From NCBI RefSeq assembly GCF_002251795.1, contig NZ_NOXU01000030.1, positions 248,001-312,000 on the forward strand: DNA of 64,000 nt. Direction: 5' to 3'. Both the position numbers and the translations under genes were made by a program. This document shows, piece by piece, positions 1 through 8,508 of the stretch (position 1 is its first letter; the number at the start of each line of letters is the position of its first letter). The notes below the pieces were generated by a model. That model saw only the letters and a list, made by a program, of their open reading frames with translations, had not been told where the DNA came from and made no database searches. This DNA is from Niveispirillum lacus. GTDB taxonomy: Bacteria; Pseudomonadota; Alphaproteobacteria; Azospirillales; Azospirillaceae.

Positions 1-592
1 CGATCATGGCCAGGATCAGATGTGTGCCCAGGCTGCGCTTGGGTTCTTCAGGATCATAAAAGCTGTAGACGGCGGAATAGCCATCTTCCAGCCGGTCGAC
101 CAGCATGGCCCCGCGCAGGCGCCCCATCGGGTCGCGGGTTTCGGCCATAAAGGTGTGAACGCGCCCCTCATCGACCATGGAGGCGAAGTCGCCGGGCGTC
201 ATCCGGTTCATGTCGCTGTCATTGTGGCGGGCCTCCTGATACAGCGCGAACAATTCGAACTGCTCCGGATTGGCAGCGGCGGGTATCACCTCCAGGGTCA
301 GGTCGGCATTGGCACGCAGGATCCGACGGTTGGTCCGGCCTGCCACAAAGCTGGCCACCGGCACCCTTACCGGTACACAGGCACTGCATCCCGGACAGAC
401 AGGGCGGTAGACAATGTCATGGCTGCGCCGGAACCCGGCCCGCGACAGGGCCGAATTTACCTCCCCCGCCTGCGGGCCCACCAACCGCGTAAACAGCTTC
501 CGCTCCACCCGCCCGACCAGATAGGGGCAAGGCATGGGGCCGGAGCGGAAGAACTGCTGCAAGGGCCGGTGCAGGGGCGGGATGACACTCAT
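1..592 (-). CDS. bpt: Aspartate/glutamate leucyltransferase Bpt (3' end cut by the window edge)
   Basis: Transfers leucine from Leu-tRNA to N-terminal Asp or Glu of proteins, making N-degrons for ClpS/ClpAP in the cytoplasm. Translating from ATG 592 gives 197 residues before the edge. The N-terminal ATE domain is clear: FFRSGPMPCPYL with Cys22, then ERKLFTRL, then a cysteine cluster (C66, C69, C72) in the stretch CPGCSACVPVRV. The C-terminal GNAT-like half begins with the conserved ALYQEARHNDSDM region and continues to SVYSFYDPEE-like sequence (here AVYSFYDPEE). It lies 27 bp after the alpha-E gene and is probably the last gene of that operon. Family assignment is strong; the C-terminus is outside the window. 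Confidence 0.93.
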   Translation of the reverse strand, partial: MSVIPPLHRPLQQFFRSGPMPCPYLVGRVERKLFTRLVGPQAGEVNSALSRAGFRRSHDIVYRPVCPGCSACVPVRVPVASFVAGRTNRRILRANADLTLEVIPAAANPEQFELFALYQEARHNDSDMNRMTPGDFASMVDEGRVHTFMAETRDPMGRLRGAMLVDRLEDGYSAVYSFYDPEEPKRSLGTHLILAMI

Positions 593-619
593 TCGTGGCC
601 CTGGGCGTGGGGGGCTGGA

Positions 620-1594
620 TCAGGCGGACAGCGTACCCGGTTGGTCGATCAGGAAAAAGGCCTGTGCGATGTCGTTGGACAATTTGGCAAAATTGATCTG
701 CAACCCGTCCAGATATTCATGCAGGCCCACGGAAATAACGGACTCGATGGTCTGGTTGGACAGATTGCCCAGCAATTCGTCCGACCGTTCCAGCGGCAGG
801 GTGCCGCGGCGCAGGCGGTATTTGCTGTTCAGCCGGTTGAGAAGACTGTCCACCTCGCGCATGCAGACCAGCACGGAACGAGGGAAATTATCGTTGAACA
901 GCAGGAAGCCGGCCACCGCCGCCGGCGTCATGCCCCTCGGATAGACCCGCCGGAAGGCGTGGTATCCGGCGGCCGAGCGCAGCAGGCTGTTCCATTGGCT
1001 GATATCAATGGGGGTGCCGACATCGCGCGGGCTGGGCAGCAGCGTATGGTACTTGATGTCCAGGACGCGGGTGGCCTGGTCCGCCCGCTCCAGATTGCGG
1101 CCCAACTGGTAGAAGTACCAGCCCTGGTCACGAAAGAAGGTGCCCTCTGTAATGCCCGTATGGGTCTGGCAGGCTTCCTTGATCGAGGCACATAGCCGTT
1201 GGATATTGTGCTGGGCCAGATCCGTGGCCGGTTCCAGCGCCAGCAGACGGTTATAGAACATATTCAAATGTGCCCACATCTCGGTCGAGATCAGGGGCCG
1301 TAACTGCCGCGCATTCTCCCGCGCCGCAGCAATTGCTGCGATGATCGAGGTGGGGTTTTTCTGGTCCAGTACATAAAAATTCAGCACATTCTTGACGCTG
1401 GCCGTGGGGTACAGCTCAAAAAAGCGCTTTTCATCGGCGTTCAGGCGCAGGATCGGCAACCAGTTGGTGGACCCGAAACTGTCACGGGCAAAGGTTTCAT
1501 GCACGTCCAGGATGCAGGCCAGATTTTCGGCCCGTTCCATATAGCGGGCCATCCAGAAGATGCATTCGGCGTAACGGGCGAGAAGGGCTGCCAT
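620..1594 (-). CDS. Alpha-E domain protein (DUF403)
   Basis: A 324-residue all-helical alpha-E family protein. Its start, MAALLARYAECIFWMARYMERAEN, is the family signature (short quote: FWMARYMERAEN). The family is normally encoded beside circularly permuted ATP-grasp enzymes and is thought to form part of a peptide-ligase type system; its biochemical role is not established. Here the ATP-grasp gene ends 15 bp upstream and bpt begins 27 bp downstream, so the three are almost certainly co-transcribed. Length is normal for the family. Function beyond family membership is unknown. Confidence 0.9.
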   Translation of the reverse strand: MAALLARYAECIFWMARYMERAENLACILDVHETFARDSFGSTNWLPILRLNADEKRFFELYPTASVKNVLNFYVLDQKNPTSIIAAIAAARENARQLRPLISTEMWAHLNMFYNRLLALEPATDLAQHNIQRLCASIKEACQTHTGITEGTFFRDQGWYFYQLGRNLERADQATRVLDIKYHTLLPSPRDVGTPIDISQWNSLLRSAAGYHAFRRVYPRGMTPAAVAGFLLFNDNFPRSVLVCMREVDSLLNRLNSKYRLRRGTLPLERSDELLGNLSNQTIESVISVGLHEYLDGLQINFAKLSNDIAQAFFLIDQPGTLSA

Positions 1595-1608
1595 GTCCGA
1601 TTCTCCCC

Positions 1609-3249
1609 TTACTGGCTTTGCGACTGGGACTGGGATGACGATAAGGCGGCGTGTGACTGGGACTGGGTGTGGAACGGATCGGTGCTGTCATCGGCCACCG
1701 GCTCCGGCTCCGCCTGCCCCCCTTCGGTCAGGACCCAGGTATCCTTGGACCCGCCGCCCTGGCTGGAATTCACGATCAAGGTCCCTTTCTTCAGCGCCAC
1801 GCGCGTCAACCCGCCCGGCAGCACCCAGGTGCTTTTGGCGGTGATGGCGAAGGGACGCAGGTCCACATGGCGCGGTTCGATGCCTTCCTCCGTCAAGGTC
1901 GGGCAGACCGACAGCGGTACCATGGGCTGGCTGATATAATTGGCCGGGTCTTCCAGCAGCTTGGCCCGGCATTCCTCCAGCTCGGCCTTGCTGGCGCGCG
2001 GGCCGATGGTGATGCCATAGCCCCCGGCCTCGCCCACCGGCTTCACCACCAGCTTGTCGAGATTATCGAGCGTATATTGCAGCGCGTCCGGTTCGCGGCA
2101 GATATGGGTGTCGACATTGGGGATCAGGGCGTCTTCGCCCAGGTAATATTTGATCATGCGCGGGACATAGGCATAGACGGCCTTGTCATCGGCAACACCG
2201 GTCCCAATGGCATTGGCCAGCGCCACATTACCCTTGCGATAAGCCTCAAAAATCCCCGGCACGCCCAACATGCTGTCCGGGTTAAAAGCCAGCGGGTCCA
2301 GGAAATCATCGCCGATACGGCGATATATCGAGTCCACCCGGCGCAGACCGCCCGTGGTCTTCATATAGACTTTATCGTCAATGACGGCCAGATCGCGGCC
2401 TTCGACCAGCGGCACGCCCATCTCGCGCGCCAGAAAAATATGCTCAAAATAAGCGGAATTATAGGCACCGGGCGACAGCAGCACCACCTGTGGGTCATAG
2501 CTGTCGACATCGGCGCGCGGCGGCGCGATCTCGCACATGGCGTCCAGCAGTTTGGCGCCATAATTTTCCACATTGCGCAGGCCGATATCCCCCATCAGAT
2601 CGGGGAAGGCGCGCAGCATCATATGGCGGTTTTCCACAACATAGGATACGCCCGACGGCACGCGGCCATTATCCTCCAGCACCCGGAACGTGCCCTCATG
2701 GTCACGCACCAGATCGACGCCGGCAATATGGATATAGGTCTTGAAGGGCAGGGTGATGCCCTGCATCTGCGGCCGGTAATTGGCATTGCCCAGCACCAGT
2801 TCGGCCGGGATGATCCCGTCTTTCAGCACATGCTGATCATGATAAATGTCATGCAGGAACATGTTCAGCGCCGCGATGCGCTGCTGCACGCCCTTTTCCA
2901 GATGCGCCCATTCCTTGGCCGCGATGATGCGGGGGATCACATCGAAGGGCAGGATACGGTCGACGGCCTTGGCATCGCTATAGACCAGAAAGGTGATGCC
3001 CAGATTATACAGCTCCCGCTCCGCGTCCGATGCGCGTCGTCGAAGATCGTCATAATCAAGCTGTCGAAGCCGATCCTTCACGGCCTCGGTATGCGATGCC
3101 GGTTTGCTGGCCGATCCAAACAGCTCATCATAAAAGCCGTTGGCATCATAGGACGACAACAGGTCGTCAACACCTTTTCCAGACCCGCTCAACAGAGCCC
3201 CCTGCGCCCTTCGTGCCATGCGATCCGCTGTCGAGGGCGATGCCGACAT
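1609..3249 (-). CDS. Circularly permuted ATP-grasp family protein (type 2, DUF404/DUF407)
   Basis: A 546-residue predicted ATP-dependent carboxylate-amine ligase of the circularly permuted ATP-grasp group. Recognisable blocks are GAYNSAYFEHIFLAREMG, VPLVEGRDLAV, VDSIYRRIGDDFLDPL and the C-terminal KPVGEAGGYGI and PGGLTRVAL. These proteins are proposed to make small peptides or amide bonds; the substrate is unknown. It is the first gene of a likely operon with alpha-E and Bpt. The last 25 residues are low-complexity Ser/Gln (QSQSQSQ-type) from a degenerate CAGTC-rich repeat, not expected in the family core. The start at 3249 is the longest reading; an internal Met (MARRAQG) nearby is possible. 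Confidence 0.9.
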   Translation of the reverse strand: MSASPSTADRMARRAQGALLSGSGKGVDDLLSSYDANGFYDELFGSASKPASHTEAVKDRLRQLDYDDLRRRASDAERELYNLGITFLVYSDAKAVDRILPFDVIPRIIAAKEWAHLEKGVQQRIAALNMFLHDIYHDQHVLKDGIIPAELVLGNANYRPQMQGITLPFKTYIHIAGVDLVRDHEGTFRVLEDNGRVPSGVSYVVENRHMMLRAFPDLMGDIGLRNVENYGAKLLDAMCEIAPPRADVDSYDPQVVLLSPGAYNSAYFEHIFLAREMGVPLVEGRDLAVIDDKVYMKTTGGLRRVDSIYRRIGDDFLDPLAFNPDSMLGVPGIFEAYRKGNVALANAIGTGVADDKAVYAYVPRMIKYYLGEDALIPNVDTHICREPDALQYTLDNLDKLVVKPVGEAGGYGITIGPRASKAELEECRAKLLEDPANYISQPMVPLSVCPTLTEEGIEPRHVDLRPFAITAKSTWVLPGGLTRVALKKGTLIVNSSQGGGSKDTWVLTEGGQAEPEPVADDSTDPFHTQSQSHAALSSSQSQSQSQ

Positions 3250-3399
3250 CGGCTTCGTTTCGCATCCGCGAGATTGAGATTAACAGATCAGTAAGGTTTG
3301 ACCAGAGCCCGTGTGAGCGCTCGCTACGGTTTTGCAGGGTGTGCTGTTTTTGCCCTGCGGGAGGGGCAGGGTGGGGCCAGTGCGCCTACGCAACATTGT

Positions 3400-3424
3400 G
3401 GAACATGATCGGGTGTCATGTTCC
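3400..3424. repeat. Perfect inverted repeat, 9-bp arms
   Basis: GGAACATGA (3400-3408) and its exact complement TCATGTTCC (3416-3424) are separated by 7 bases. It could be an operator or an RNA hairpin in the divergent promoter region. No T-tract follows. Confidence 0.6.
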
Positions 3425-3477
3425 GGCGATAGCGGGATCACCGCTCCGAATGGCGCCGGCTTCGAATGCGGGGCGGA

Positions 3478-3520
3478 CTGTGCAACGCTGCGCAACATCG
3501 CATGTCCGGATGTTGCACAG
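3478..3520. repeat. Nested inverted repeats built on TGCAAC
   Basis: CTGTGCAAC (3478-3486) pairs perfectly with GTTGCACAG (3512-3520). Inside it, TGCGCAACATC (3489-3499) pairs with GATGTTGCACA (3509-3519) at 10 of 11 positions. The two left arms compete for the same right arm, so alternative pairings are possible. Confidence 0.6.
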
Positions 3521-3804
3521 GGCGCGGGTGCCGCAGGCTGACAGAGTGGCTGTCCACGCAACCATGTGAAACACGAAAACAGGTTCTGTTGCGTAGCGAC
3601 GGCGGTGGCCGGGACACGGACATGGATAGGGTGCTGCGGCACACAGTATAGCACGGCGGCGGGGGGAAGTCAGCGGTTGGGGTGCGGAGAGATGGCGAGC
3701 ACGCTGTATCCAGCGCTTCCCGTTTGATGATCAGTCAGTGTTGACTTGTGCGGAATGCCAACCAGACCTAAATTGAAGATAGATTCAGTGGGAATGGTTT
3801 TGTC

Positions 3805-6800
3805 ATGAATGCCGATAAATTCATTGAATATTGGTCTGGCCGTGGTGGTTCAGAGCGGGCAAATTATCAGAAATTTATCAATGAACTTTGTGAATTGATC
3901 GGCGTAGACAAGCCAGAAGCCAGCCATGCCGAGGATCATCGTAACGAGTATGTCTTTGAAAAGCGCGTCCGGGCCATGGATGTGGATGGCGAGGACGGGC
4001 GGTATAATTTCATCGACTGCTACAAGCGTAAGCATTTTGTTTTAGAGGCCAAGCAATCGGACAAGCGTATGCGTGGCGTTGGCGCCTCGGGGCCGGATCT
4101 GTTCGGGGAGGTGGCGGCGCCTGCCGCCGCGCCGAAGGCGGCGTGGGATCGGATGATGAAGCAGGCGCGGCAACAGGCGGAAAACTATGCCAAGTACCTG
4201 CCCGAATGGCCGCCCTTCCTTCTGATCGTCGATGTCGGGCATGTCATCGAGGTCTATGCCGATTTCACGGGCCTGGGCAAACGCTACAAGCCGTTTCCGG
4301 ACAGCCGGTCGCACCGGATCGCCATCCCCGACCTTGCCGATGCGGCGGTGCGGGACCGGTTGCGGGCGATCTGGACCGATCCCTTGTCGCTGGACCCCGC
4401 TGCCAAGCGTGCGGAGGTGACGAAGGACATCGCCTATCGGCTGGCGCGCATGGCGCGTACCCTGGAAAAGCGGCATGACCCGAAGGAAGTGGCGCTGTTC
4501 CTGATGCGCTGCCTGTTCACGGCCTTTGCGGAGGATGTGGGGCTGTTGCCCGCCGATGCGTTCCTGACCCTGCTGCGCAAGGCGGAGGGCAATCCGCAAT
4601 TCCTTCCCCGCTATCTGACGCCGTTCTGGAAGTCGATGGACAAGGGCAGCGACTTTGACCCGATGATCGGCGCGCCGGTACGCCATTTTAACGGCGGCCT
4701 GTTCAAGAATGCCCAGGCTTTGGCCCTGACCGGCGATGAATTGTCGGAACTGATCACCGCGTGTCAGCGGGATTGGCGCAATGTCGAACCCGCCATCTTT
4801 GGCACCTTGCTGGAAAACGCCCTGTCGGTGCGGGAGCGTGGGCAGTTGGGCGCGCATTTTACGCCGCGCGCCTATGTCGAACGGCTGGTCATCCCGACGG
4901 TGATTGAGCCGTTGCAGGACCAGTGGCGCGCCACCCTGGCGCTGGCCGAGGGGCGGCGCGCGGCGGGCGATGTCAAGGGCGCGGTGGAGCTGATCCGCGC
5001 CTTCCACCGCGACCTGTGTCAGGTACGGGTGCTGGACCCTGCCTGCGGTACCGGCAACTTCCTGTATGTCAGCCTGGAACTGATGAAGGAACTGGAAGGG
5101 GAGGTGCTGCTGGCGCTGGAGGAACTGGGCGCTGCGGCGCAGGCGTTGCTGGATTTGCAGGGCACGACGGTGGGGCCACAGCAATTTGTCGGCCTGGAAA
5201 AGAATGCCCGCGCCGTGCCCATTGCCGAACTGGTGCTGTGGCTGGGCCATTTGCAGGGGCATCTGCGCCTGCGCGGGCCGGAAAGCCTGTCCGATCCCAT
5301 CCTGAAGCCGGTGGAAACAGTGCGGCATGCCGATGCCGTTCTGGCCTGGAAAAAAGAGGAACTGGTCCTGGATGCGGCGGGCAAACCCGTCGCCCGCTGG
5401 GATGGCGTTTCCCTGCGCACCGATCCGCACACAGGCCGACAGGTGCCGGATGAAACGCAGGTGGTGCCGCTGAAGCGATACACCGACCCGAAGCCCGCCC
5501 CCTGGCCCAAGGCGGATTACATTGTCGGCAACCCGCCCTTTATCGGTGGCAAGGATCTGCGCCAGGAATTGGGCGATGGCTATGCAGAGGCATTGTGGGC
5601 GGCCTATCCGCATATGCCGGGCGGGGCTGATTTTGTGATGTATTGGTGGGACCGTGCCGCCGATCTGGTGCGCGAGGGCAAGGCGCGGCGGTTCGGTTTC
5701 ATCACCACCAATTCCATCACCCAGACCTTCAGCCGCCGGGTGATCAAACGCCATCTGGACGCCAAGAAGCCGCTACACCTGTCTTTTGCCATCCCCGACC
5801 ATCCCTGGGCCGATGCCCAAGGGGCCGCCGCCGTGCGCGTGGCCATGACGGTGGGCATGGCGGGTGCCGGTGAGGGGTTGTTGAAGCAGGTGGTGGCGGA
5901 AGGCGACGCGAACCCCAATGATGGGGCCATCGCCGTGACCTTCGCCATTGAGCAGGGCGTTATCCTGCCGGATTTGACCATTGGGGCCGACATCGCGGGC
6001 GTTCTGCCGTTGAAGGCCAACGCAGGACTTTCATCGCGTGGTGTGTCGCTCCACGGTTCCGGCTTTATTGTCACCCCGGCGGAGGCAGCGGCCCTGGGGC
6101 TTGGCAAGGTTCCCGGTCTGGAACAGCATATCCGGCATTATCGCAACGGACGTGACCTGACCGGGAAAAGCCGGGGCGTGATGGTCATCGACCTGTTTGG
6201 CCTGACAGCGGAACAGGTGCGGCAGCGGTTTCCGGGTGTGTATCAGTGGCTGATGGATCGTGTTCATGATGAACGCCAAGCAAAGGCCGATACGCCGGAT
6301 GGACGCCAATATGCGGCGCAATGGTGGCTCTTTGGGAAAACACGCGGAGAATTGCGAAAGGCGCTTGCTGGTTTGCCCCGCTACATCGCAACGGTCGAAA
6401 CCGCGAAGCATCGAATATTCCAGTTTCTGGACATTGATATTCTTCCCGACAACAAGCTGATTGGCATCGGTCTGCATCAAGCCGTTCATCTTAGCGTCCT
6501 CAGTTCCCGCATCCACACGACATGGGCGCTGGCGGCGGGTGGTTGGCTTGGGTATGGCAATGATCCCGTCTATGTGAAAACACGCTGCTTCGATGCCTTT
6601 CCCTTCCCCATCCTTACGCCTGCCCAGGAAGCCCGCATCGGCTCTCTGGCCGAGGAGTTGGACGGGCTGCGCAAGAAGGTGCTGGCGGCGGGGCATTTCA
6701 CGCTGACCGAGCTTTATAATGTGCTGGAAAAGCGCAAGGCGGGGGCGGCGTTAGAGCCGGCGGAGCGCGATATCTATGAGGCAGGGCATGTCGGCGTCCT

Positions 6801-7233
6801 GCTGGACCTGCACCGCGCCATCGACGCGGCGGTGGCCGATGCCTATGGCTGGCCTGCCGACCTGTCCGACCGTGACATTCTTTTCCGGCTGGTGGCCTTG
6901 AACAAGGAACGGGCGGCGGAGGAGGCACGGGGCCTTGTCCGCTGGCTGCGCCCGGAATTTCAGAATCCCGGCGGGGTGCAGGCGGGCGAACAATTGTCCG
7001 CCGACCTGGGGGAGGCGACGGTGGCCGCCACAAGGCCCGCCTGGCCCAAACTGCCCGCCGAACAGGTGCAGGCCCTGCGCCAGACCCTGTCCGCCGCCAA
7101 CAGCGCGCTGCCCGCCGACGCGGTGGCCCGCGCCTTCAAGGGCGCGCGCGGCAAGCAGGTCAAGGACATGCTGGACCTTCTGGTCGCCCTGGGTCAGGCA
7201 CGGCGCATCGGCGATGGCCGCTATGCCGCGTGA
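3805..7233 (+). CDS. MmeI-like type IIL restriction-modification enzyme (single chain)
   Basis: 1142 residues, predicted to cut and methylate DNA with one polypeptide. The N-terminus (FIEYWSGRGGSERANYQ) is typical of MmeI-like proteins, followed by the nuclease motif D71-X9-E81-A-K83, the same spacing as in MmeI. A helical spacer leads to the gamma-class adenine methyltransferase core: DPACGTGNF (411-419, SAM binding) and NPPF (576-579, catalytic). The next ~250 residues should hold the target-recognition domain, and the end carries ERAAEEARGLVRWLRPEFQNP-type sequence (quoted in part). It is longer than MmeI (919 aa). It stands alone, with no separate specificity or methylase gene. The first ~300 bp are AT-richer than neighbours, fitting transfer. 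Recognition sequence cannot be read from the sequence. Confidence 0.88.
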   Translation: MNADKFIEYWSGRGGSERANYQKFINELCELIGVDKPEASHAEDHRNEYVFEKRVRAMDVDGEDGRYNFIDCYKRKHFVLEAKQSDKRMRGVGASGPDLFGEVAAPAAAPKAAWDRMMKQARQQAENYAKYLPEWPPFLLIVDVGHVIEVYADFTGLGKRYKPFPDSRSHRIAIPDLADAAVRDRLRAIWTDPLSLDPAAKRAEVTKDIAYRLARMARTLEKRHDPKEVALFLMRCLFTAFAEDVGLLPADAFLTLLRKAEGNPQFLPRYLTPFWKSMDKGSDFDPMIGAPVRHFNGGLFKNAQALALTGDELSELITACQRDWRNVEPAIFGTLLENALSVRERGQLGAHFTPRAYVERLVIPTVIEPLQDQWRATLALAEGRRAAGDVKGAVELIRAFHRDLCQVRVLDPACGTGNFLYVSLELMKELEGEVLLALEELGAAAQALLDLQGTTVGPQQFVGLEKNARAVPIAELVLWLGHLQGHLRLRGPESLSDPILKPVETVRHADAVLAWKKEELVLDAAGKPVARWDGVSLRTDPHTGRQVPDETQVVPLKRYTDPKPAPWPKADYIVGNPPFIGGKDLRQELGDGYAEALWAAYPHMPGGADFVMYWWDRAADLVREGKARRFGFITTNSITQTFSRRVIKRHLDAKKPLHLSFAIPDHPWADAQGAAAVRVAMTVGMAGAGEGLLKQVVAEGDANPNDGAIAVTFAIEQGVILPDLTIGADIAGVLPLKANAGLSSRGVSLHGSGFIVTPAEAAALGLGKVPGLEQHIRHYRNGRDLTGKSRGVMVIDLFGLTAEQVRQRFPGVYQWLMDRVHDERQAKADTPDGRQYAAQWWLFGKTRGELRKALAGLPRYIATVETAKHRIFQFLDIDILPDNKLIGIGLHQAVHLSVLSSRIHTTWALAAGGWLGYGNDPVYVKTRCFDAFPFPILTPAQEARIGSLAEELDGLRKKVLAAGHFTLTELYNVLEKRKAGAALEPAERDIYEAGHVGVLLDLHRAIDAAVADAYGWPADLSDRDILFRLVALNKERAAEEARGLVRWLRPEFQNPGGVQAGEQLSADLGEATVAATRPAWPKLPAEQVQALRQTLSAANSALPADAVARAFKGARGKQVKDMLDLLVALGQARRIGDGRYAA

Positions 7234-7313
7234 AGGGGTTTGACACTTTCGGCGCTGACCAACCTGCCTTCTTGGCTCGTCCATGCAACATCGTGACCGG
7301 GACGTAGGCGCCC

Positions 7314-7559
7314 TCACGCCACCCGATCATCGTCGCGTGGTTGATTGCCGACGCCGGAGCGCGCCAGGATTTCCTTGGCGCGGCCAGGCACAGCGCGGGC
7401 ACCACGGGCGGCGAAATAGCGTTCGGCCTCCACCTGGGCACCGACACGGGAGGCCAACGCGGTTGCCACATACTGGTTCAGGCTGACGCCTGTCATCTCC
7501 GCCAGACGGGTGGCTTCGGCCTTCAGGTCGTCTGGGATGCGCAGAGGGAAACTGCTCAT
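7314..7559 (-). CDS. Ribbon-helix-helix antitoxin-like protein (HicB/Arc type)
   Basis: 81 residues starting MSSFPLRIPDDLKAEATRLAE with VSLNQYVATALASRVG, the Arc/HicB-type ribbon-helix-helix pattern found in antitoxins and small repressors. I placed the start at 7559 because the RHH strand begins there; the longer open frame upstream to 7787 is non-coding in character. No toxin gene is recognisable on either side, so it looks like an orphan. It probably binds DNA as a dimer. It sits convergent to the restriction-modification gene. Confidence 0.75.
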   Translation of the reverse strand: MSSFPLRIPDDLKAEATRLAEMTGVSLNQYVATALASRVGAQVEAERYFAARGARAVPGRAKEILARSGVGNQPRDDDRVA

Positions 7560-7698
7560 TTTAAACTCCGCAAAACATCGACGGGCCGCTGCACACTGAT
7601 ACCGTAGGTAAGGTAACCCGGTTATGTGTCGTTCGGGAAGTTTTTGCTGTCGCTGGCGGTGCCGAGTCATGTCGGCGCTGACCGCGCCTTCGGCTGGG

Positions 7699-7716
7699 TC
7701 CCCGCTTTCGCGGGGA
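7699..7716. repeat. Small REP-like hairpin
   Basis: TCCCCGC (7699-7705) and GCGGGGA (7710-7716) form a 7-bp perfect stem with a TTTC loop. Such CCCCGC-loop-GCGGGG palindromes are common dispersed elements in GC-rich alphaproteobacteria. Only one copy is seen here. Confidence 0.5.
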
Positions 7717-7839
7717 AGACGTGAAGAGGTGCGGCAATCAAACGCAAGATAGGGCACACCCCCGCTTTTTATCCCCCTGGCTACCATCCCTACGGGAACC
7801 CTTTCGGTTGGCAGAACAACCGCCTATATAGGGGCCGCA

Positions 7840-8376
7840 ATGATGCTCCGTCTGGTGGCAATGGCCTTGATCATGAAACGCACCTATACCCGCAAGGAAG
7901 TGCAGGACCTGCTGGGCGCCCTGGAGCGCCAGGCACGCGATGCGATCCGACTGGCCAAACAGGCGGAGGAAGAGGCGGCAAAGGACAGTTTCCTCGCCTA
8001 TAACGACTTCCGCAATAAGGTGGGGGAGTTCAGGGCGCTGTGTATCCTGATCGAGGGGCGCCTGCGCGCGGTGGATACGGCGCGGGTCGATGACCTGAAA
8101 GAAGAATATGCCCGGCTGGACACGCTGATGCTGGGCCTGCTGGTCCGGGCATCAATGCGGTTCTTCTTTGTGCTGTCGGCCAAGACCATGCTGCCCATGG
8201 GGGCCCGTGACATTTTTATCGCCGAACTGCGCAGTCTGCATGATGCGGCAGAAAAGCTGCGCCGCCCCGAATATGCGGCGGTCATGGGGGACAAGCTGAA
8301 GGGCGATCTGGAAACGGCCGAACTGATCTTGGAAGAGATCATCGACAAGGCGCCGGGCCTGCTGAATTTCAGTTAA
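7840..8376 (+). CDS. Hypothetical helical protein
   Basis: 178 residues, not recognised. The start at ATG 7840 has AGGGG five bases upstream. A later Met (7873, MKRTYTRKEVQDLL) is a plausible alternative, because TATATA just upstream of 7840 could be a -10 box. The sequence is rich in heptad-like charged helix (LERQARDAIRLAKQAEEEAA; VDDLKEEYARLDTLM) with one more hydrophobic stretch around LVRASMRFFFVLS. It may be a cytosolic coiled-coil protein. It stands alone between the orphan antitoxin and the deaminase. Codon use matches the core genome. Confidence 0.7.
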   Translation: MMLRLVAMALIMKRTYTRKEVQDLLGALERQARDAIRLAKQAEEEAAKDSFLAYNDFRNKVGEFRALCILIEGRLRAVDTARVDDLKEEYARLDTLMLGLLVRASMRFFFVLSAKTMLPMGARDIFIAELRSLHDAAEKLRRPEYAAVMGDKLKGDLETAELILEEIIDKAPGLLNFS

Positions 8377-8508
8377 CCGCACTCGCCGCCGCCATCGCGA
8401 CCCGTACCAGGGTTTACGCACCGCAGATTGTCATTAACCCCGTGACAGGTCCGGTGCCCGGACGCTATCCCTTGCAGCAGCGTTCCATTTTCAGAATATG
8501 GCGTCTGC

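Larger units (their letters stand above)
3250..3804. other. Dyad-rich intergenic region without a convincing gene
   Basis: A 555-bp spacer between the divergent ATP-grasp operon and the restriction-modification gene. No reading frame here has family similarity, and the open frames overlap each other on both strands. It carries at least four inverted repeats between 3334 and 3596, listed separately or in the findings. Base composition becomes AT-richer from about 3715 towards the restriction gene, where its promoter should lie. Confidence 0.6.
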
